A DNA stretch of 64,000 nt from the NCBI RefSeq assembly GCF_007197995.1, contig NZ_VKKH01000006.1:124001-188000 (forward strand). Reading direction: 5' to 3'. Position numbers and translations under genes: made by a program. Positions within the stretch are counted from its first letter, which is position 1. Each line of letters starts with the position of its first letter. The stretch is from Aliiglaciecola sp. M165 (GTDB lineage: Bacteria > Pseudomonadota > Gammaproteobacteria > Enterobacterales > Alteromonadaceae). Shown one piece after another: positions 37,506-46,819 of the stretch. Below the pieces are notes generated by a model. That model did not search any database and was not told the origin of the DNA. It worked only from the letters and a program-made list of their open reading frames with translations.

Positions 37506-38924
37506 TTAACGTTTGTCGCGGTAACCGAAAAATTTATTCTCAATAATTTGTTCAGCAACCATATCAGGTACGCTGTTCATCCAATCACCTTTGCCATGAG
37601 GAAGTTGTTTGAGTACTTCTCTGGAGTAAATCGAAAACAGCTCACTGTCGCTGCATTCGATTCCAGACAAAAATCCGCTTTCCAGCAGGTGACGATATAA
37701 AAACCTCAAATGGTCTTGCACTTTCACTTTCGTGAAGTCGTTTAACTCGCCATTGTCGTCCAGCTCTGGGTAAACAAAAAGCCGGGTATTATCAGGGAAT
37801 AGTTTACCAAAGCCTTCCAGTATTCCGCCTTCAACTCCGCGATAGGAATCTTCATCAAAAATTTGTTTGATATTGATCATGCCAACAACAATGCCGAGTT
37901 GTAGCTTGGTATATTGTCGAAAGTAGGCACGAAGGGAAAAATAGCGGGTGTAATCCGACACCATGACGTTGTAACCCATGGAATTTAGCAATTGTACTCT
38001 GGCGACAATATCTTTCTCAGGCACTCGTGCATCATTACCTTGCATATCATTGAGCGATATCTCGGCGATCACTGCAGTACTGTCTTTATCTACATCGTTC
38101 AACTGATAAAATGCTTTTTGACCTTGTTCAATCATGTCGACATTGAGTTTAGTTACCGGCCTAAAAGAACCGCGAATAGTGAGTACATTTTTTTTGTATA
38201 GCAACTCAGCAGGCACGGCGACCGAACCGTCTGGTTTGAACATCACTGCACGGGTTTTCCAACTGCGGATCAAGTGCAGGTTTTTCGCTCGATTGTCTAC
38301 ATCTTCAAAGTAGGGGCCTTTGAAATCAATTGAGTCAATCTCAATGCGGTTGGGCTTCATGTTATCGGTGAGCGAATCTATCATTAACTTCGGATCTTCA
38401 AAGTAAAAATAGGCGGCATAAATGAGATTGACACCTAACACGCCCAGTGCCTGCTGTTGAGCTTCAGCGTTGTCGTCAAACATTCTCACATGCACGGTGA
38501 TATCGGATGGCTCTGCACCTGGATACATTTGAATACGAATGCCCACCCAAGCGTGGCATTCATTTTGACGGTTAAAACTCTTAGCAGCCACCGTTGCAGC
38601 ATAGGCAAAATACCGAGAGCTCTTAGGGCGAATACTTCCTACTCGGTCCACCACCAAATCAAACTCTTGTTCCATCATGGCTTGCACGCGGGCTTTGCTG
38701 ACGTATCGGCCGTCTTGTTGCACACCGTAAATGGCATCAGAAAACACCATGTCATACGCCGACATAGTTTTAGCAATCGTTCCTGCGGCTGCCCCTGCAA
38801 TGAAAAATTGTCGGGCAACTTCTTGACCCGCTCCAATTTCAACAATGGTGCCGTACTTCTTTTCGTCCAGGTTGATTCGAAGTGCTTTTTGACTGGTACT
38901 GCGAGAACTGACTTGTTTGTCCAT
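37506..38924 (-). CDS. Conserved hypothetical protein, nicotinate-nucleotide adenylyltransferase-like annotation possible
   Basis: A 472-residue cytosolic protein. The start ATG at 38924 (MDKQVSSRSTSQKAL) is preferred over 38972. It contains conserved blocks such as YGTIVEIGAGQEVARQFF, RYVSKARVQAMMEQEFD, GSIRPKSSRYFAYAATVAAK, ECHAWVGIRIQMYPG, and VHVRMFDDNAEAQQQALGVL. I recognise the family as widespread in gammaproteobacteria and planctomycetes, but no function is established; some databases label relatives as TonB receptor or adenylyltransferase, which the sequence does not support. No signal peptide or membrane helix is visible. Confidence 0.7.
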   Translation of the reverse strand: MDKQVSSRSTSQKALRINLDEKKYGTIVEIGAGQEVARQFFIAGAAAGTIAKTMSAYDMVFSDAIYGVQQDGRYVSKARVQAMMEQEFDLVVDRVGSIRPKSSRYFAYAATVAAKSFNRQNECHAWVGIRIQMYPGAEPSDITVHVRMFDDNAEAQQQALGVLGVNLIYAAYFYFEDPKLMIDSLTDNMKPNRIEIDSIDFKGPYFEDVDNRAKNLHLIRSWKTRAVMFKPDGSVAVPAELLYKKNVLTIRGSFRPVTKLNVDMIEQGQKAFYQLNDVDKDSTAVIAEISLNDMQGNDARVPEKDIVARVQLLNSMGYNVMVSDYTRYFSLRAYFRQYTKLQLGIVVGMINIKQIFDEDSYRGVEGGILEGFGKLFPDNTRLFVYPELDDNGELNDFTKVKVQDHLRFLYRHLLESGFLSGIECSDSELFSIYSREVLKQLPHGKGDWMNSVPDMVAEQIIENKFFGYRDKR

Positions 38925-39089
38925 GGATTTGCCTAATCGGTTAGGAATTGCCAATAATATTAGTGTATCCAAAACAGTGGGTACAGTGAAAAATGATAAA
39001 AAACCATGACTTAGCTAAAAGGCGAATCAAAATAGCAAAATCATAATAGTGTCTTACACTTATAGAGTGAATACCAAGGACACAAGATT

Positions 39090-39941
39090 ATGAAAACATA
39101 TTTGCTCATGTTAGTCATATTGACGTCCCTTGCCCTGATTTCTTGCAGTCCAGAGCCAGGAAAGTCAGATAACCAAACCAGCGATGCCGCTGAATCACAA
39201 ATAGCCCAAACGGCTACACCTGAAGTAGTACCGTCGACACCAAGTTGTTCGTTTAAAATGGGCTTTGACGTATGGGAACCCTACCAATATGTAGATGTCG
39301 ATGGAGTGGTTAGAGGTCTCGACATTGAACTTATCAGCAATGTTTTAGACGATATCGGATGTCAGGCTGAATTTGTGCAGGGCACTTGGGTGAATCTCCT
39401 TGAAGATTTGCGCAACGGTGATGTAGACATGCTGCTGGGCGCCTCCAAAACGGATGCTCGCGAAGAGTTTGCCTATTTTAGCGAACCCTATCGAATGGAA
39501 GAATTTTCGTTATACATTCGTAAAGATGATCCGAAAAGGGCCGCTTATGATGATATTGATGCATTCATTGCCAATGGCAGCAAGATAGGTGTTGTTGGTG
39601 ATTATTATTATGGTCCTCGAATTTCAATATTACTCGACGGCAATGCCACGTCAAAATTCTTTGTTTCAGGAATAATGGGTGAGCTAAATGTAGCGCGTCT
39701 TTTAGACATGGACATAGATGGATTCTTGGAAGACAGCTTTGTCGGTGCTTCTATGTTGAGACGAAAGGCTCTGGGTGATTATATCGTTGCCCATGGGTTT
39801 ACGGTTGAAACTGGCGATATTTATGTCATGTTTAGTCGAGCGTCTGTCACCGAAGAGCAGGTCAATACTTTTAGTCAAGCATTAGATACCTTTAAAAATA
39901 GTGCGTCTTATACGGAAATTGTTGGCAAATACAGTCAGTAA
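39090..39941 (+). CDS. Solute-binding lipoprotein (SBP family 3)
   Basis: Lipoprotein of the amino-acid-type extracellular solute-binding family 3, 283 residues. The lipobox LISC puts the lipidated Cys near residue 19, followed by a Ser/Thr/Gln-rich linker. The binding domain starts MGFDVWEPYQYVDVDGVVRG, then LDIELISNVLDDIG and a LLGASKTDAREEFAYFSEPY (the common family motif), with a second lobe ending IVGKYSQ. It could feed an ABC transporter or act as a periplasmic sensor; no permease gene is next to it. Confidence 0.88.
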   Translation: MKTYLLMLVILTSLALISCSPEPGKSDNQTSDAAESQIAQTATPEVVPSTPSCSFKMGFDVWEPYQYVDVDGVVRGLDIELISNVLDDIGCQAEFVQGTWVNLLEDLRNGDVDMLLGASKTDAREEFAYFSEPYRMEEFSLYIRKDDPKRAAYDDIDAFIANGSKIGVVGDYYYGPRISILLDGNATSKFFVSGIMGELNVARLLDMDIDGFLEDSFVGASMLRRKALGDYIVAHGFTVETGDIYVMFSRASVTEEQVNTFSQALDTFKNSASYTEIVGKYSQ

Positions 39942-39971
39942 TTTTGTATTAAAAAAAGAGGTTAAAAATTG

Positions 39972-39996
39972 CCAGAAGTGAGCCATTCACTTCTGG
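39972..39996. terminator. Hairpin after the solute-binding protein gene
   Basis: A perfect 10-bp stem (CCAGAAGTGA with TCACTTCTGG) and a 5-base loop, 30 bp after the stop. No T-tract follows on the plus strand; on the minus strand a TTTTT tract follows. It would be a better terminator on the minus strand but no minus gene precedes it. Confidence 0.5.
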
Positions 39997-40179
39997 TCTA
40001 TCGCTCATGATGTGAATTTTCCTTAGTTGTGCCTCCCACTCGTCACACGATACAAACTTTATGTCTTGATTGGTGCGTGTTGTTTTTCCGAGCCACATTG
40101 AGACGTGTTATCCTGAGAACCAATTTGATTAAATGCTCTGGTCATTCAATTCTGTAAAACACGCTTGATTTAAGGTTTT

Positions 40180-41106
40180 ATGCACCCTCGAAACATACAC
40201 AGAAACGGTTACGATTTTAACGCGCTTTGCACGGCAGAGCCCGCTCTTACCAAATGGGTGGTGCGCAATCCAAGCGGCAAGGCGACAATTGATTTTGCTA
40301 TGCCAGATGCGGTTAAATTGTTAAACAGCGCGCTGTTGAAATGTTACTACAGGATCTCCCAATGGGACTTGCCAGAGGGATATCTTTGCCCGCCAGTGCC
40401 GGGTAGAGCCGACTATGTTCATTTTATTGCTGATTTGTTAGCTGAAGACCATAAAGGTCAAACTCCCAAAGGGTCCTCCATAACGGGCTTAGATATTGGT
40501 ACTGGCGCAAATTTGATCTATCCGATTGTTGGCTCGCAACAATATGGTTGGCGATTTGTCGGCAGTGAGGTGGATAAAACCGCCTTTATTGCGGCAAAAC
40601 TTATTGCACAAAGCAACGCTAGTCTGAAGCCCCTTGTTACGGTTCGCAAGCAGTCCAACACAGAGCATATATTTCACGATGTTATCAATGCAAAAGACTA
40701 TTTCACATTTACCCTATGTAACCCGCCGTTTCATAGCAGCGCCAAAGCAGCGCAGCAGGGTTCCCAGCGCAAAAATAGCAACTTGCAACGTCATAAACAA
40801 AAACGTGCTTTATCAGGGAAAATGCCCACCAAACCAAGTTCTAACGACGCTGACGTTACGCTAAATTTTGCTGGTCAAAATACCGAGTTGTGGTGTCCTG
40901 GTGGCGAAGTTAAGTTCATCAAACGCATGGTGCAAGAAAGCAGTGACTATAAAACACAAGTTGGCTGGTTCACCAGCCTGGTTTCGAAAAAGGATAGTCT
41001 GCGTCCAATCTATAAAGAACTAGAAAAGGCTGCGGTCGCAGACCTAAAAACCATTGCCATGGGGCAGGGCAGCAAAGTCAGCCGCTTTGTTGCCTGGCGT
41101 TTTTAA
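40180..41106 (+). CDS. rlmF: 23S rRNA (adenine1618-N6)-methyltransferase
   Basis: RlmF methylates A1618 of 23S rRNA with SAM. It has 308 residues, the normal length. The N-terminal MHPRNIHRNGYDFNALC and NPSGKATIDFAMPDAV are strong family markers, LDIGTGANLIYPIVG is the SAM-binding loop, and the amino-methylation motif NPPF begins at residue 181. No partner gene is needed. Confidence 0.95.
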   Translation: MHPRNIHRNGYDFNALCTAEPALTKWVVRNPSGKATIDFAMPDAVKLLNSALLKCYYRISQWDLPEGYLCPPVPGRADYVHFIADLLAEDHKGQTPKGSSITGLDIGTGANLIYPIVGSQQYGWRFVGSEVDKTAFIAAKLIAQSNASLKPLVTVRKQSNTEHIFHDVINAKDYFTFTLCNPPFHSSAKAAQQGSQRKNSNLQRHKQKRALSGKMPTKPSSNDADVTLNFAGQNTELWCPGGEVKFIKRMVQESSDYKTQVGWFTSLVSKKDSLRPIYKELEKAAVADLKTIAMGQGSKVSRFVAWRF

Positions 41107-41146
41107 TTTAATCAAACCAAATTTTTGTTTGTTCTCGTTGATTGAT

Positions 41147-42280
41147 TCAACGTATTTCGATGCCGTCACATTGATCCAGTCTTCCCATAAGTCCCCAGCC
41201 TCCAAAATTGTCAGCAATCACGGCTTGAAGCTCGTTTTTACCTTTTTTCAAAGGTAGGTAAACCAACAATTGCTCTTGATGCATCAGACCTTGTCGTCTG
41301 GGCTTATCAAAACGGTAACTTGCATCTTGATACACAAGTATTGTGTTATTTAATGAAAGTGTAATTCGGTCGCTAAACCCCATCAATAATTTGCAGGTTT
41401 GTGCTTCATTCGAATGTAAAGCAACTTTGGCCACTGCCGCCCAGTTCCTCATGTCACCGGGCACTTCAACAGAGCGTAGAAGTTCAAAACTGCCGTCAGG
41501 TTGCATGATAGGTTCAATCCACTTAGCATTTTTTATCTTTGATGGGATCACTTCAATGGGACCCGGTTCGGTTGCAAATGCCGGTGACACGCGCCATTGA
41601 GTAATTTGGCCACTTGGTAAAGTTGACTTGGCGTTGTATGTTACTTCAGACGTTGCTGCGCTAGGTGAAATGGTTATGGCACTGAAATAAGCGCTGAATG
41701 GTGCATCGCTTGTTCTAGGCACGAAGCCTCGAAATCCAATCCAACCCGCCTTGGGTTCTCTACCCATTCTGTCTATTGTCATTGCAGGTTGCTGCATATC
41801 TCCAACCCAAACCTGTAAGGTCGACCCATTCAATGTGACTTTGATTGGTACCCATTTGTTTGCAGGAAAACTGGCCGCCGCTGTACCTTTTTCTCCATGA
41901 TACAGTTGCCATGCAGCCATGCTCTGAAAAACGGGGGCATACTGCAATGCATCAGGCGCTTTTGACTTGTGGGTTCGCAAATAGATTTCTTCATACTCTT
42001 GCTCATTTTCTCCACGAAAATACAAGTAAGCAAACGCGCGCTCTTGAGGCATATACATCTTAAACTCGATACTGCCATTTTCGAACAACACATCGTTTAA
42101 TATTGCTTGTCCGCGCCCAATCTTGATCCCTTGAATACCGTCAATCTCCTCGACAGTGACCGCTTGCCCGGTGAATGTCCATGCGGGATCCTGCGGCGTA
42201 AAAACCTGTTTCGCGTAAGCGATTGTGGGCACAAATGTACCGAGTAACACCAGAAGCTTTATATATTTTTTCATCATCAT
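41147..42280 (-). CDS. Secreted beta-sandwich protein, unknown function
   Basis: A 377-residue exported protein with a signal peptide (about residues 1-23, ending YAKQ). Residues about 45-205 look like a concanavalin-like/LamG (3-keto-glycoside hydrolase-type) sandwich: FENGSIEFKMYMPQ, YLYFRGENEQEYEEIYLRTH, ANKWVPIKVTLNGSTLQVWV, RMGREPKAGWIGFRGF. The C-terminal 170 residues are another beta domain that lists LSLNNTILVYQD and LVYLPLKKGKNELQAVIADNFGGWGL, typical of a carbohydrate-recognising sandwich. It is divergent from an AraC regulator that could control it. A role in glycan handling is inferred. Confidence 0.72.
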   Translation of the reverse strand: MMMKKYIKLLVLLGTFVPTIAYAKQVFTPQDPAWTFTGQAVTVEEIDGIQGIKIGRGQAILNDVLFENGSIEFKMYMPQERAFAYLYFRGENEQEYEEIYLRTHKSKAPDALQYAPVFQSMAAWQLYHGEKGTAAASFPANKWVPIKVTLNGSTLQVWVGDMQQPAMTIDRMGREPKAGWIGFRGFVPRTSDAPFSAYFSAITISPSAATSEVTYNAKSTLPSGQITQWRVSPAFATEPGPIEVIPSKIKNAKWIEPIMQPDGSFELLRSVEVPGDMRNWAAVAKVALHSNEAQTCKLLMGFSDRITLSLNNTILVYQDASYRFDKPRRQGLMHQEQLLVYLPLKKGKNELQAVIADNFGGWGLMGRLDQCDGIEIR

Positions 42281-42408
42281 GCTCGTTTTAAGAGTGTGCT
42301 TAAAATTCTAGTCTGCATGCCGATATGACAACATGGTAAATTCCGGTTGTTTCTGGTACTTTTCAATGATGTGCGGTGAACCATAGAAATTTTACGTTGA
42401 TTTAACTA

Positions 42409-43311
42409 ATGCAGAGTAATCATTCCTTCAATTTTGAAAACGTAAAAAACGTTAGTTTTTCTCGAAACAAATATGGACCAGAGTTGTTGATAGATGTTGC
42501 TTGGATCAGCAACATGCCATCATTCGAGAAATCACCTATTCCTTATCGTATTGATTTTTATGACATTACTTTGATAATAAGTGGGAATGGCTCATTCTGG
42601 TTAGATAATCAAGAGTACATTGTTGAGCCAGGTACTGTGCTATTTACCTCCCCTGGGCAAGTACGTCGCTGGTTTGTCGAAGGACTTGATGGCATTTGTT
42701 TGTTTTTTCCAGCTGAATTTATACTAGAACATTTCAACGATACCTTATTTTTGCATCGACTACGTTATTTCCATTCAAACCAAGCGGCTTTTTCGTTATC
42801 ACTCAATGCCGAACAGCGCTCTCGACTACGCGAGAGAATGAAAACCATGTTAGACGAAATCAAGCAGCTGAGTGGCGACAGCAATCACTTGCTAAGAGCG
42901 ATTGCTTATGAAATCTTGGTTAATCTTAATCGTTGGTATGCACAACGTTATGGACACAATTTGGATGGCGTCAGTGAGTCTACGGTTTCAAAATTTCGTG
43001 AAGTGTTGGAGCGAAAATATCGAGAAACCCATCAGGTCTCGGATTTTGCCAAAATACTAGGATTGACCCCTGGACATCTTAATCATTTATGTAAAAAGCA
43101 CTTGGGCCAAACCGCGAGTAAATTGATTGAAAGCCGAGTAATGTCAGAAGCATGCAGGTTGCTGGTGCATACTGATCGGGATTTAGGCGCCCTTGCGATG
43201 CATTTAGGGTTTGCAGACCCATCCTATTTTAGTCGCGCGTTTCGGCGTTTTACTAAAGTATCGCCCAGAGACTATCGTATAAAGGGAAAGCAACGTCTCC
43301 ATCAGATTTGA
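42409..43311 (+). CDS. AraC family transcriptional regulator
   Basis: A 300-residue AraC/XylS regulator. The N-terminal 170 residues form a cupin-like sensing domain (YDITLIISGNGSFWLDNQEY, FTSPGQVRRWFVEG). Residues about 195-290 carry the two helix-turn-helix units, with HLNHLCKKHLGQTASKLI and ALAMHLGFADPSYFSRAFRR ending KVSPRDYR, as usual. It is divergent from the secreted sandwich protein at 41147 with 128 bp between them, which suggests autogenous or divergent control. The effector is unknown. Confidence 0.93.
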   Translation: MQSNHSFNFENVKNVSFSRNKYGPELLIDVAWISNMPSFEKSPIPYRIDFYDITLIISGNGSFWLDNQEYIVEPGTVLFTSPGQVRRWFVEGLDGICLFFPAEFILEHFNDTLFLHRLRYFHSNQAAFSLSLNAEQRSRLRERMKTMLDEIKQLSGDSNHLLRAIAYEILVNLNRWYAQRYGHNLDGVSESTVSKFREVLERKYRETHQVSDFAKILGLTPGHLNHLCKKHLGQTASKLIESRVMSEACRLLVHTDRDLGALAMHLGFADPSYFSRAFRRFTKVSPRDYRIKGKQRLHQI

Positions 43312-43534
43312 AGGCAACTCAGAAAGTCATACTGGAGATCGCGACTTTTTCTTTAATTTGTTGTGTGCCGACGTTAGCATGAATACACAAGTTTATAAAA
43401 TACCCCCAATATAGCGTTGAATTCAAGCTGAGATTGCACAGTAAATTAACTTATGGAATTAAACCGCATTCTGCTTTTGAGCGTTATTCGACTATTGTTC
43501 AGAATACTTAATTAAATTAATACAAGGACGCACC

Positions 43535-44020
43535 ATGACGATACTCAATCAACGTTTAGAATCCTTAGAGCAATTTGTTGAACTTGTTTTTGAGTCACTT
43601 GAGATTGCGAGTCAGTGCAAAATGCTGATTTTTCCTTCAAGTGTAAGAGAGGAGTTCAGCTTTGCTGTCGAAGAAAAATATATTAGGGGAGAGGAAAAGC
43701 AAAGAATTTTACAATTTTTGCAACATGGGACAATGAGCGATAGGTTGAGCACATTTGATGGTGAATCACCGACATTCGAGCAGCGTCTTTATGCGGCAGG
43801 GCTGACAGGACCTGAGTTGAATTACAAACTGGCTGAAATAAGTCAAGCGGCGAATGTTTTCTATGAAAAGGGTGGGGCTTTAAATTTCAGTGCTTTGCTT
43901 AAAAAAGCATTGATTTTGCTTAAAAGCTTAATTGGCGCAATCCCTGGTATTGGTTCAGCACTGCAAGAACTGATGGATTTCATTGAGCAACGTGTTAAAG
44001 ACTTAACTGCACGTCCTTGA
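43535..44020 (+). CDS. Hypothetical protein with amphipathic C-terminal helix
   Basis: Not recognised; 161 residues. It begins MTILNQRLESLEQFVE and is acidic and mostly helical. Residues about 120-150 form a strongly hydrophobic, glycine-containing stretch (LLKKALILLKSLIGAIPGIG) flanked by lysines, then a basic/acidic end. This could be membrane-active or a pore-like helix. A AAGGACG ribosome site precedes the ATG. It is alone between the AraC gene and an empty 383-bp stretch. I cannot assign a function. Confidence 0.6.
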   Translation: MTILNQRLESLEQFVELVFESLEIASQCKMLIFPSSVREEFSFAVEEKYIRGEEKQRILQFLQHGTMSDRLSTFDGESPTFEQRLYAAGLTGPELNYKLAEISQAANVFYEKGGALNFSALLKKALILLKSLIGAIPGIGSALQELMDFIEQRVKDLTARP

Positions 44021-44403
44021 GACAATAGCCGTATGATCATGTCTATTGTTGAATGGTTCAGGTGGTGCTGTAAATGATCTGGTAAGCATCGCTGTATTTA
44101 TTGTGCTATTGCTTTTTGTTCCTTGCAATTTCATAAGAGGGATCAATAAGTTCGGTGGTAGACTTTCGAGTATTAGTTTTTGTTGGTAGAAAGATCTGAA
44201 TGTAAATAGAATTGCTTGGCAATGGCGGAACGTTAAGTTTTTAAAATCATGTATCCCACCATTGAGTGCATACGAAATTAGGGCAATTTACTATTTTATC
44301 GAAATGGTTCACCAAATTAGCACCACAGATAAAATGGGTGTTGGTGCGCTCACAAATGTTCTAACATTACCCACAAATCTACTAATAAAAATAAGGAACA
44401 CAG
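44021..44403. other. 383-bp stretch without a confident gene
   Basis: Holds no confident gene. A reading frame near 44043-44208 on the plus strand would encode a hydrophobic peptide of about 55 residues, with VSIAVFIVLLLFVPCNF, but it lacks an ATG and ribosome site. The last 15 bp contain the ribosome site (AAGGA) of the next gene. No strong hairpin or repeat seen. Confidence 0.4.
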
Positions 44404-45714
44404 ATGATGACACGTCTCTTTATTGCACTTGCTTGCTTGGTTTTGGCAGCTTGCAATAACCCTGACCCAACTAACAAGCCCACGATCGACACCGTAGCCG
44501 AAGGTTATGTAAAGCTAGTGTTGCGTGTTGGCCAATACGATAAAGACGTGGTGGATGCCTATTATGGACCAGAGGAGTGGAAACCGGCCGCACTGGAATC
44601 TAAAGATTCGCCTTTCCCTGCAAAAGAGTTGCTATCACTTGCTGAATCGCTACAAACCCAATTGGCAAGTGTTGATGTAGCGGCTTTTTCAGCTTTGGAA
44701 ATGGCCAGATTTGCGATGCTAGGTAAACAACTCACGGCAATTGCCACAAAAATTAGTATGCTCAACGGCGCGACCTATAGTTTTGATGAAGAAGCCAAAC
44801 GACTATACGATGCTGAGCCTCCTTCATTTCCCCTGTCACATTTTGACGAATTATTAACTCAATTAGATGCTAAGTTACCAGGAGAAGGCTCTGTAGCTGA
44901 ACGTTACAGTGCGTTTGCCAATGATTTTGTGATACCCAAAGAAAAACTCGATGATGTCTTTCGTGTGGCTATCGCCGAAGCGCGTAAACGTACATTGGCG
45001 CATTTTACCTTGGCTGAAAATGAAAACTTTGTGCTTGAGTACGTGAATGATAAGTCATGGTCTGGCTACAATTATTATCAAGGTAATGGGCAAAGCTTGA
45101 TCCAGCTAAATACAGACTTTCCTATTTACATTGATCGAGCTATCGACCTAGCTGCTCACGAAGGCTACCCAGGTCATCATGTTTTTAATGCGCTATTAGA
45201 AATGAATTTAGTTAAAAACCGTGGCTGGATGGAATTTTCAGTGTACCAACTCTTCTCGCCGCAATCGCTTATCGCCGAGGGCAGTGCAAACTACGGGATT
45301 GATGTGGTGTTCCCAGGGGATTCTCGCCTTGAATATGAAAAGACGGTATTGTTCCCTCTTGCTGGCTTAGATGCTAATAAAGCTGATTTGTACTATGAAA
45401 TCCAAGCGATCCGCGGAAAATTAAACTATGCGGGCAACGAGGCTGCGCGCTTGTATCTAAACGGTGAAATCACTCGTGAACAAGCTGCCGCGATGTTAGA
45501 AACATACCTGTTGTATGAACCAGATAGGGCGCTACAACGCACGCGATTTATGGATCAATATCGCAGTTACGTGATCAACTACAACTTAGGAAAAGACCTG
45601 GTCGCAGACTATGTGGAATCCCAAGGGGGCACAGCCGATAATCCAGAAAAACGCTGGCAGATATTTCAAGAGCTCTTGAGTAATCCGCACACGGCTAGCA
45701 CTATTTCTCGTTAG
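44404..45714 (+). CDS. DUF885-like metallopeptidase lipoprotein
   Basis: A 436-residue lipoprotein. The lipobox LAAC sits at about residue 16. The conserved HEGYPGHHVF (near residue 256) resembles the HExxxHH-type metal motif of DUF885-family hydrolases, with a distal Glu in AEGSANYGIDVVFPG and a final WQIFQELLSNP. The N-terminal half is helical. DUF885 proteins are putative zinc peptidases; substrate and reaction are unproven. An AAGGA ribosome site lies upstream. It ends before a strong terminator. Confidence 0.75.
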   Translation: MMTRLFIALACLVLAACNNPDPTNKPTIDTVAEGYVKLVLRVGQYDKDVVDAYYGPEEWKPAALESKDSPFPAKELLSLAESLQTQLASVDVAAFSALEMARFAMLGKQLTAIATKISMLNGATYSFDEEAKRLYDAEPPSFPLSHFDELLTQLDAKLPGEGSVAERYSAFANDFVIPKEKLDDVFRVAIAEARKRTLAHFTLAENENFVLEYVNDKSWSGYNYYQGNGQSLIQLNTDFPIYIDRAIDLAAHEGYPGHHVFNALLEMNLVKNRGWMEFSVYQLFSPQSLIAEGSANYGIDVVFPGDSRLEYEKTVLFPLAGLDANKADLYYEIQAIRGKLNYAGNEAARLYLNGEITREQAAAMLETYLLYEPDRALQRTRFMDQYRSYVINYNLGKDLVADYVESQGGTADNPEKRWQIFQELLSNPHTASTISR

Positions 45715-45790
45715 AACGCTAAGCTACTAAATAAAACGGGGTTACAGTTTTGTGACGCCGTCTGTTTTTTAATTCAGTAGCAAAGAGACA

Positions 45791-45818
45791 AAAAAGCCTC
45801 GACAATGTCGAGGCTTTT
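45791..45818. terminator. Bidirectional intrinsic terminator
   Basis: Stem GCCTCGAC with GTCGAGGC around AAT, flanked by AAAAA on the left and TTTT on the right. It suits the convergent ends of the gene ending at 45714 and the minus-strand gene ending at 45854. Confidence 0.85.
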
Positions 45819-45853
45819 AAAATATCAATTCTTTTCCAAACAGCACCGTATTT

Positions 45854-46819
45854 CTAGGTACAGTTAACGCCATTGTTTAGGCGATTTGTGGTCTCCAGTG
45901 TCTTCAGCAATTCTGGACTTTCAGGAAATCTTTTTAACGCGTTATCGAGAACCTCAAGCGCCTTGGCTTTGCAGTGTAACTCTGTCAACGCATAGGCATA
46001 GTTGTTAGCATACTCTTTTTGATATTGCCCAACATGCCAGCCTTTCGCGTACCACTCGATAGCGGAATTGATATCATGCTCCAAATAATAATTGGCTACT
46101 AATAGGTAGGGCAGCCATTGTTGAGGCCATTGGTTTGTCGCCGCGACAAGGTTGTTCAGTGCTATGCTTTTATCACCCACTTCTAACATGTTATACGCCG
46201 CACTAATGTATGTGAATGGTATCAACTGATCGCTCGTCTTACCTTCCGGCAATGGCGCTAGAAACCAATAATTTGCTCGCGCCCAGGTTTTTTCAAATAA
46301 CTCAAATGACATAGTGTGATTTGGGGTCAAACCTGTGTGCAAGGTCAACTGTCGTTGAGATAAATCGTACCCAATTACCACAGCATAGTGCCATTGAGGT
46401 ATCAGTTGAATGGATAGATTCTGGAACACAATAACAGGTATGTCTTCTTCAACTAATCTAATAATTTGCTCAATTGTCCCTCTTTGAGAATAAGGAAGAA
46501 AACCATATTGTCTTGTTGCAGAAATCATTTCCAGCTGCAGGCTTCCCTCTTTACCAGGGATGAAGAGTTTTGGTGCTATCTCATTAGCTTCAGTCATTTT
46601 GCCGTGGTAATTGAACACCTCTGATAGTGTCGTCGGCCCACAATAAAACTCTTGCTGGGGATAAAAAGGAACACCCTCAATAATCTTTTGTTTTGCAACG
46701 TCTAGCAGCGCGGCGGTACGAAGTGCATCGGCCTGAGGTGTTGTCTGGCAACCTGAAATCAAAACTAAGCCTGCATAAATGCAGGCTAGTTTCAATATTG
46801 AGTATAAAATCCTATCCAT
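45854..46819 (-). CDS. PA2778-like C39-type cysteine peptidase lipoprotein
   Basis: A 321-residue lipoprotein. The lipobox LISGC lies near residue 24. Residues about 50-185 form a C39-like papain-fold domain with the FYCGPTTLSEVF Cys motif and a PQWHYAVVIGYD His motif. The rest is TPR-like helices (YNMLEVGDKSIALNNLV, then ALNALEVLDNALKR-type repeats). It matches the PA2778 family known from Pseudomonas. It overlaps the PA2779-type gene upstream by 8 bases. The function of this pair is not established; links to exopolysaccharide or protein-sorting systems have been suggested. Confidence 0.85.
   Translation of the reverse strand: MDRILYSILKLACIYAGLVLISGCQTTPQADALRTAALLDVAKQKIIEGVPFYPQQEFYCGPTTLSEVFNYHGKMTEANEIAPKLFIPGKEGSLQLEMISATRQYGFLPYSQRGTIEQIIRLVEEDIPVIVFQNLSIQLIPQWHYAVVIGYDLSQRQLTLHTGLTPNHTMSFELFEKTWARANYWFLAPLPEGKTSDQLIPFTYISAAYNMLEVGDKSIALNNLVAATNQWPQQWLPYLLVANYYLEHDINSAIEWYAKGWHVGQYQKEYANNYAYALTELHCKAKALEVLDNALKRFPESPELLKTLETTNRLNNGVNCT

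Noticed and set aside
44262-44459. A 65-residue ORF ahead of the DUF885-like gene
   Set aside because: It starts with a non-ATG codon without a ribosome site and runs into the next gene in a different frame.
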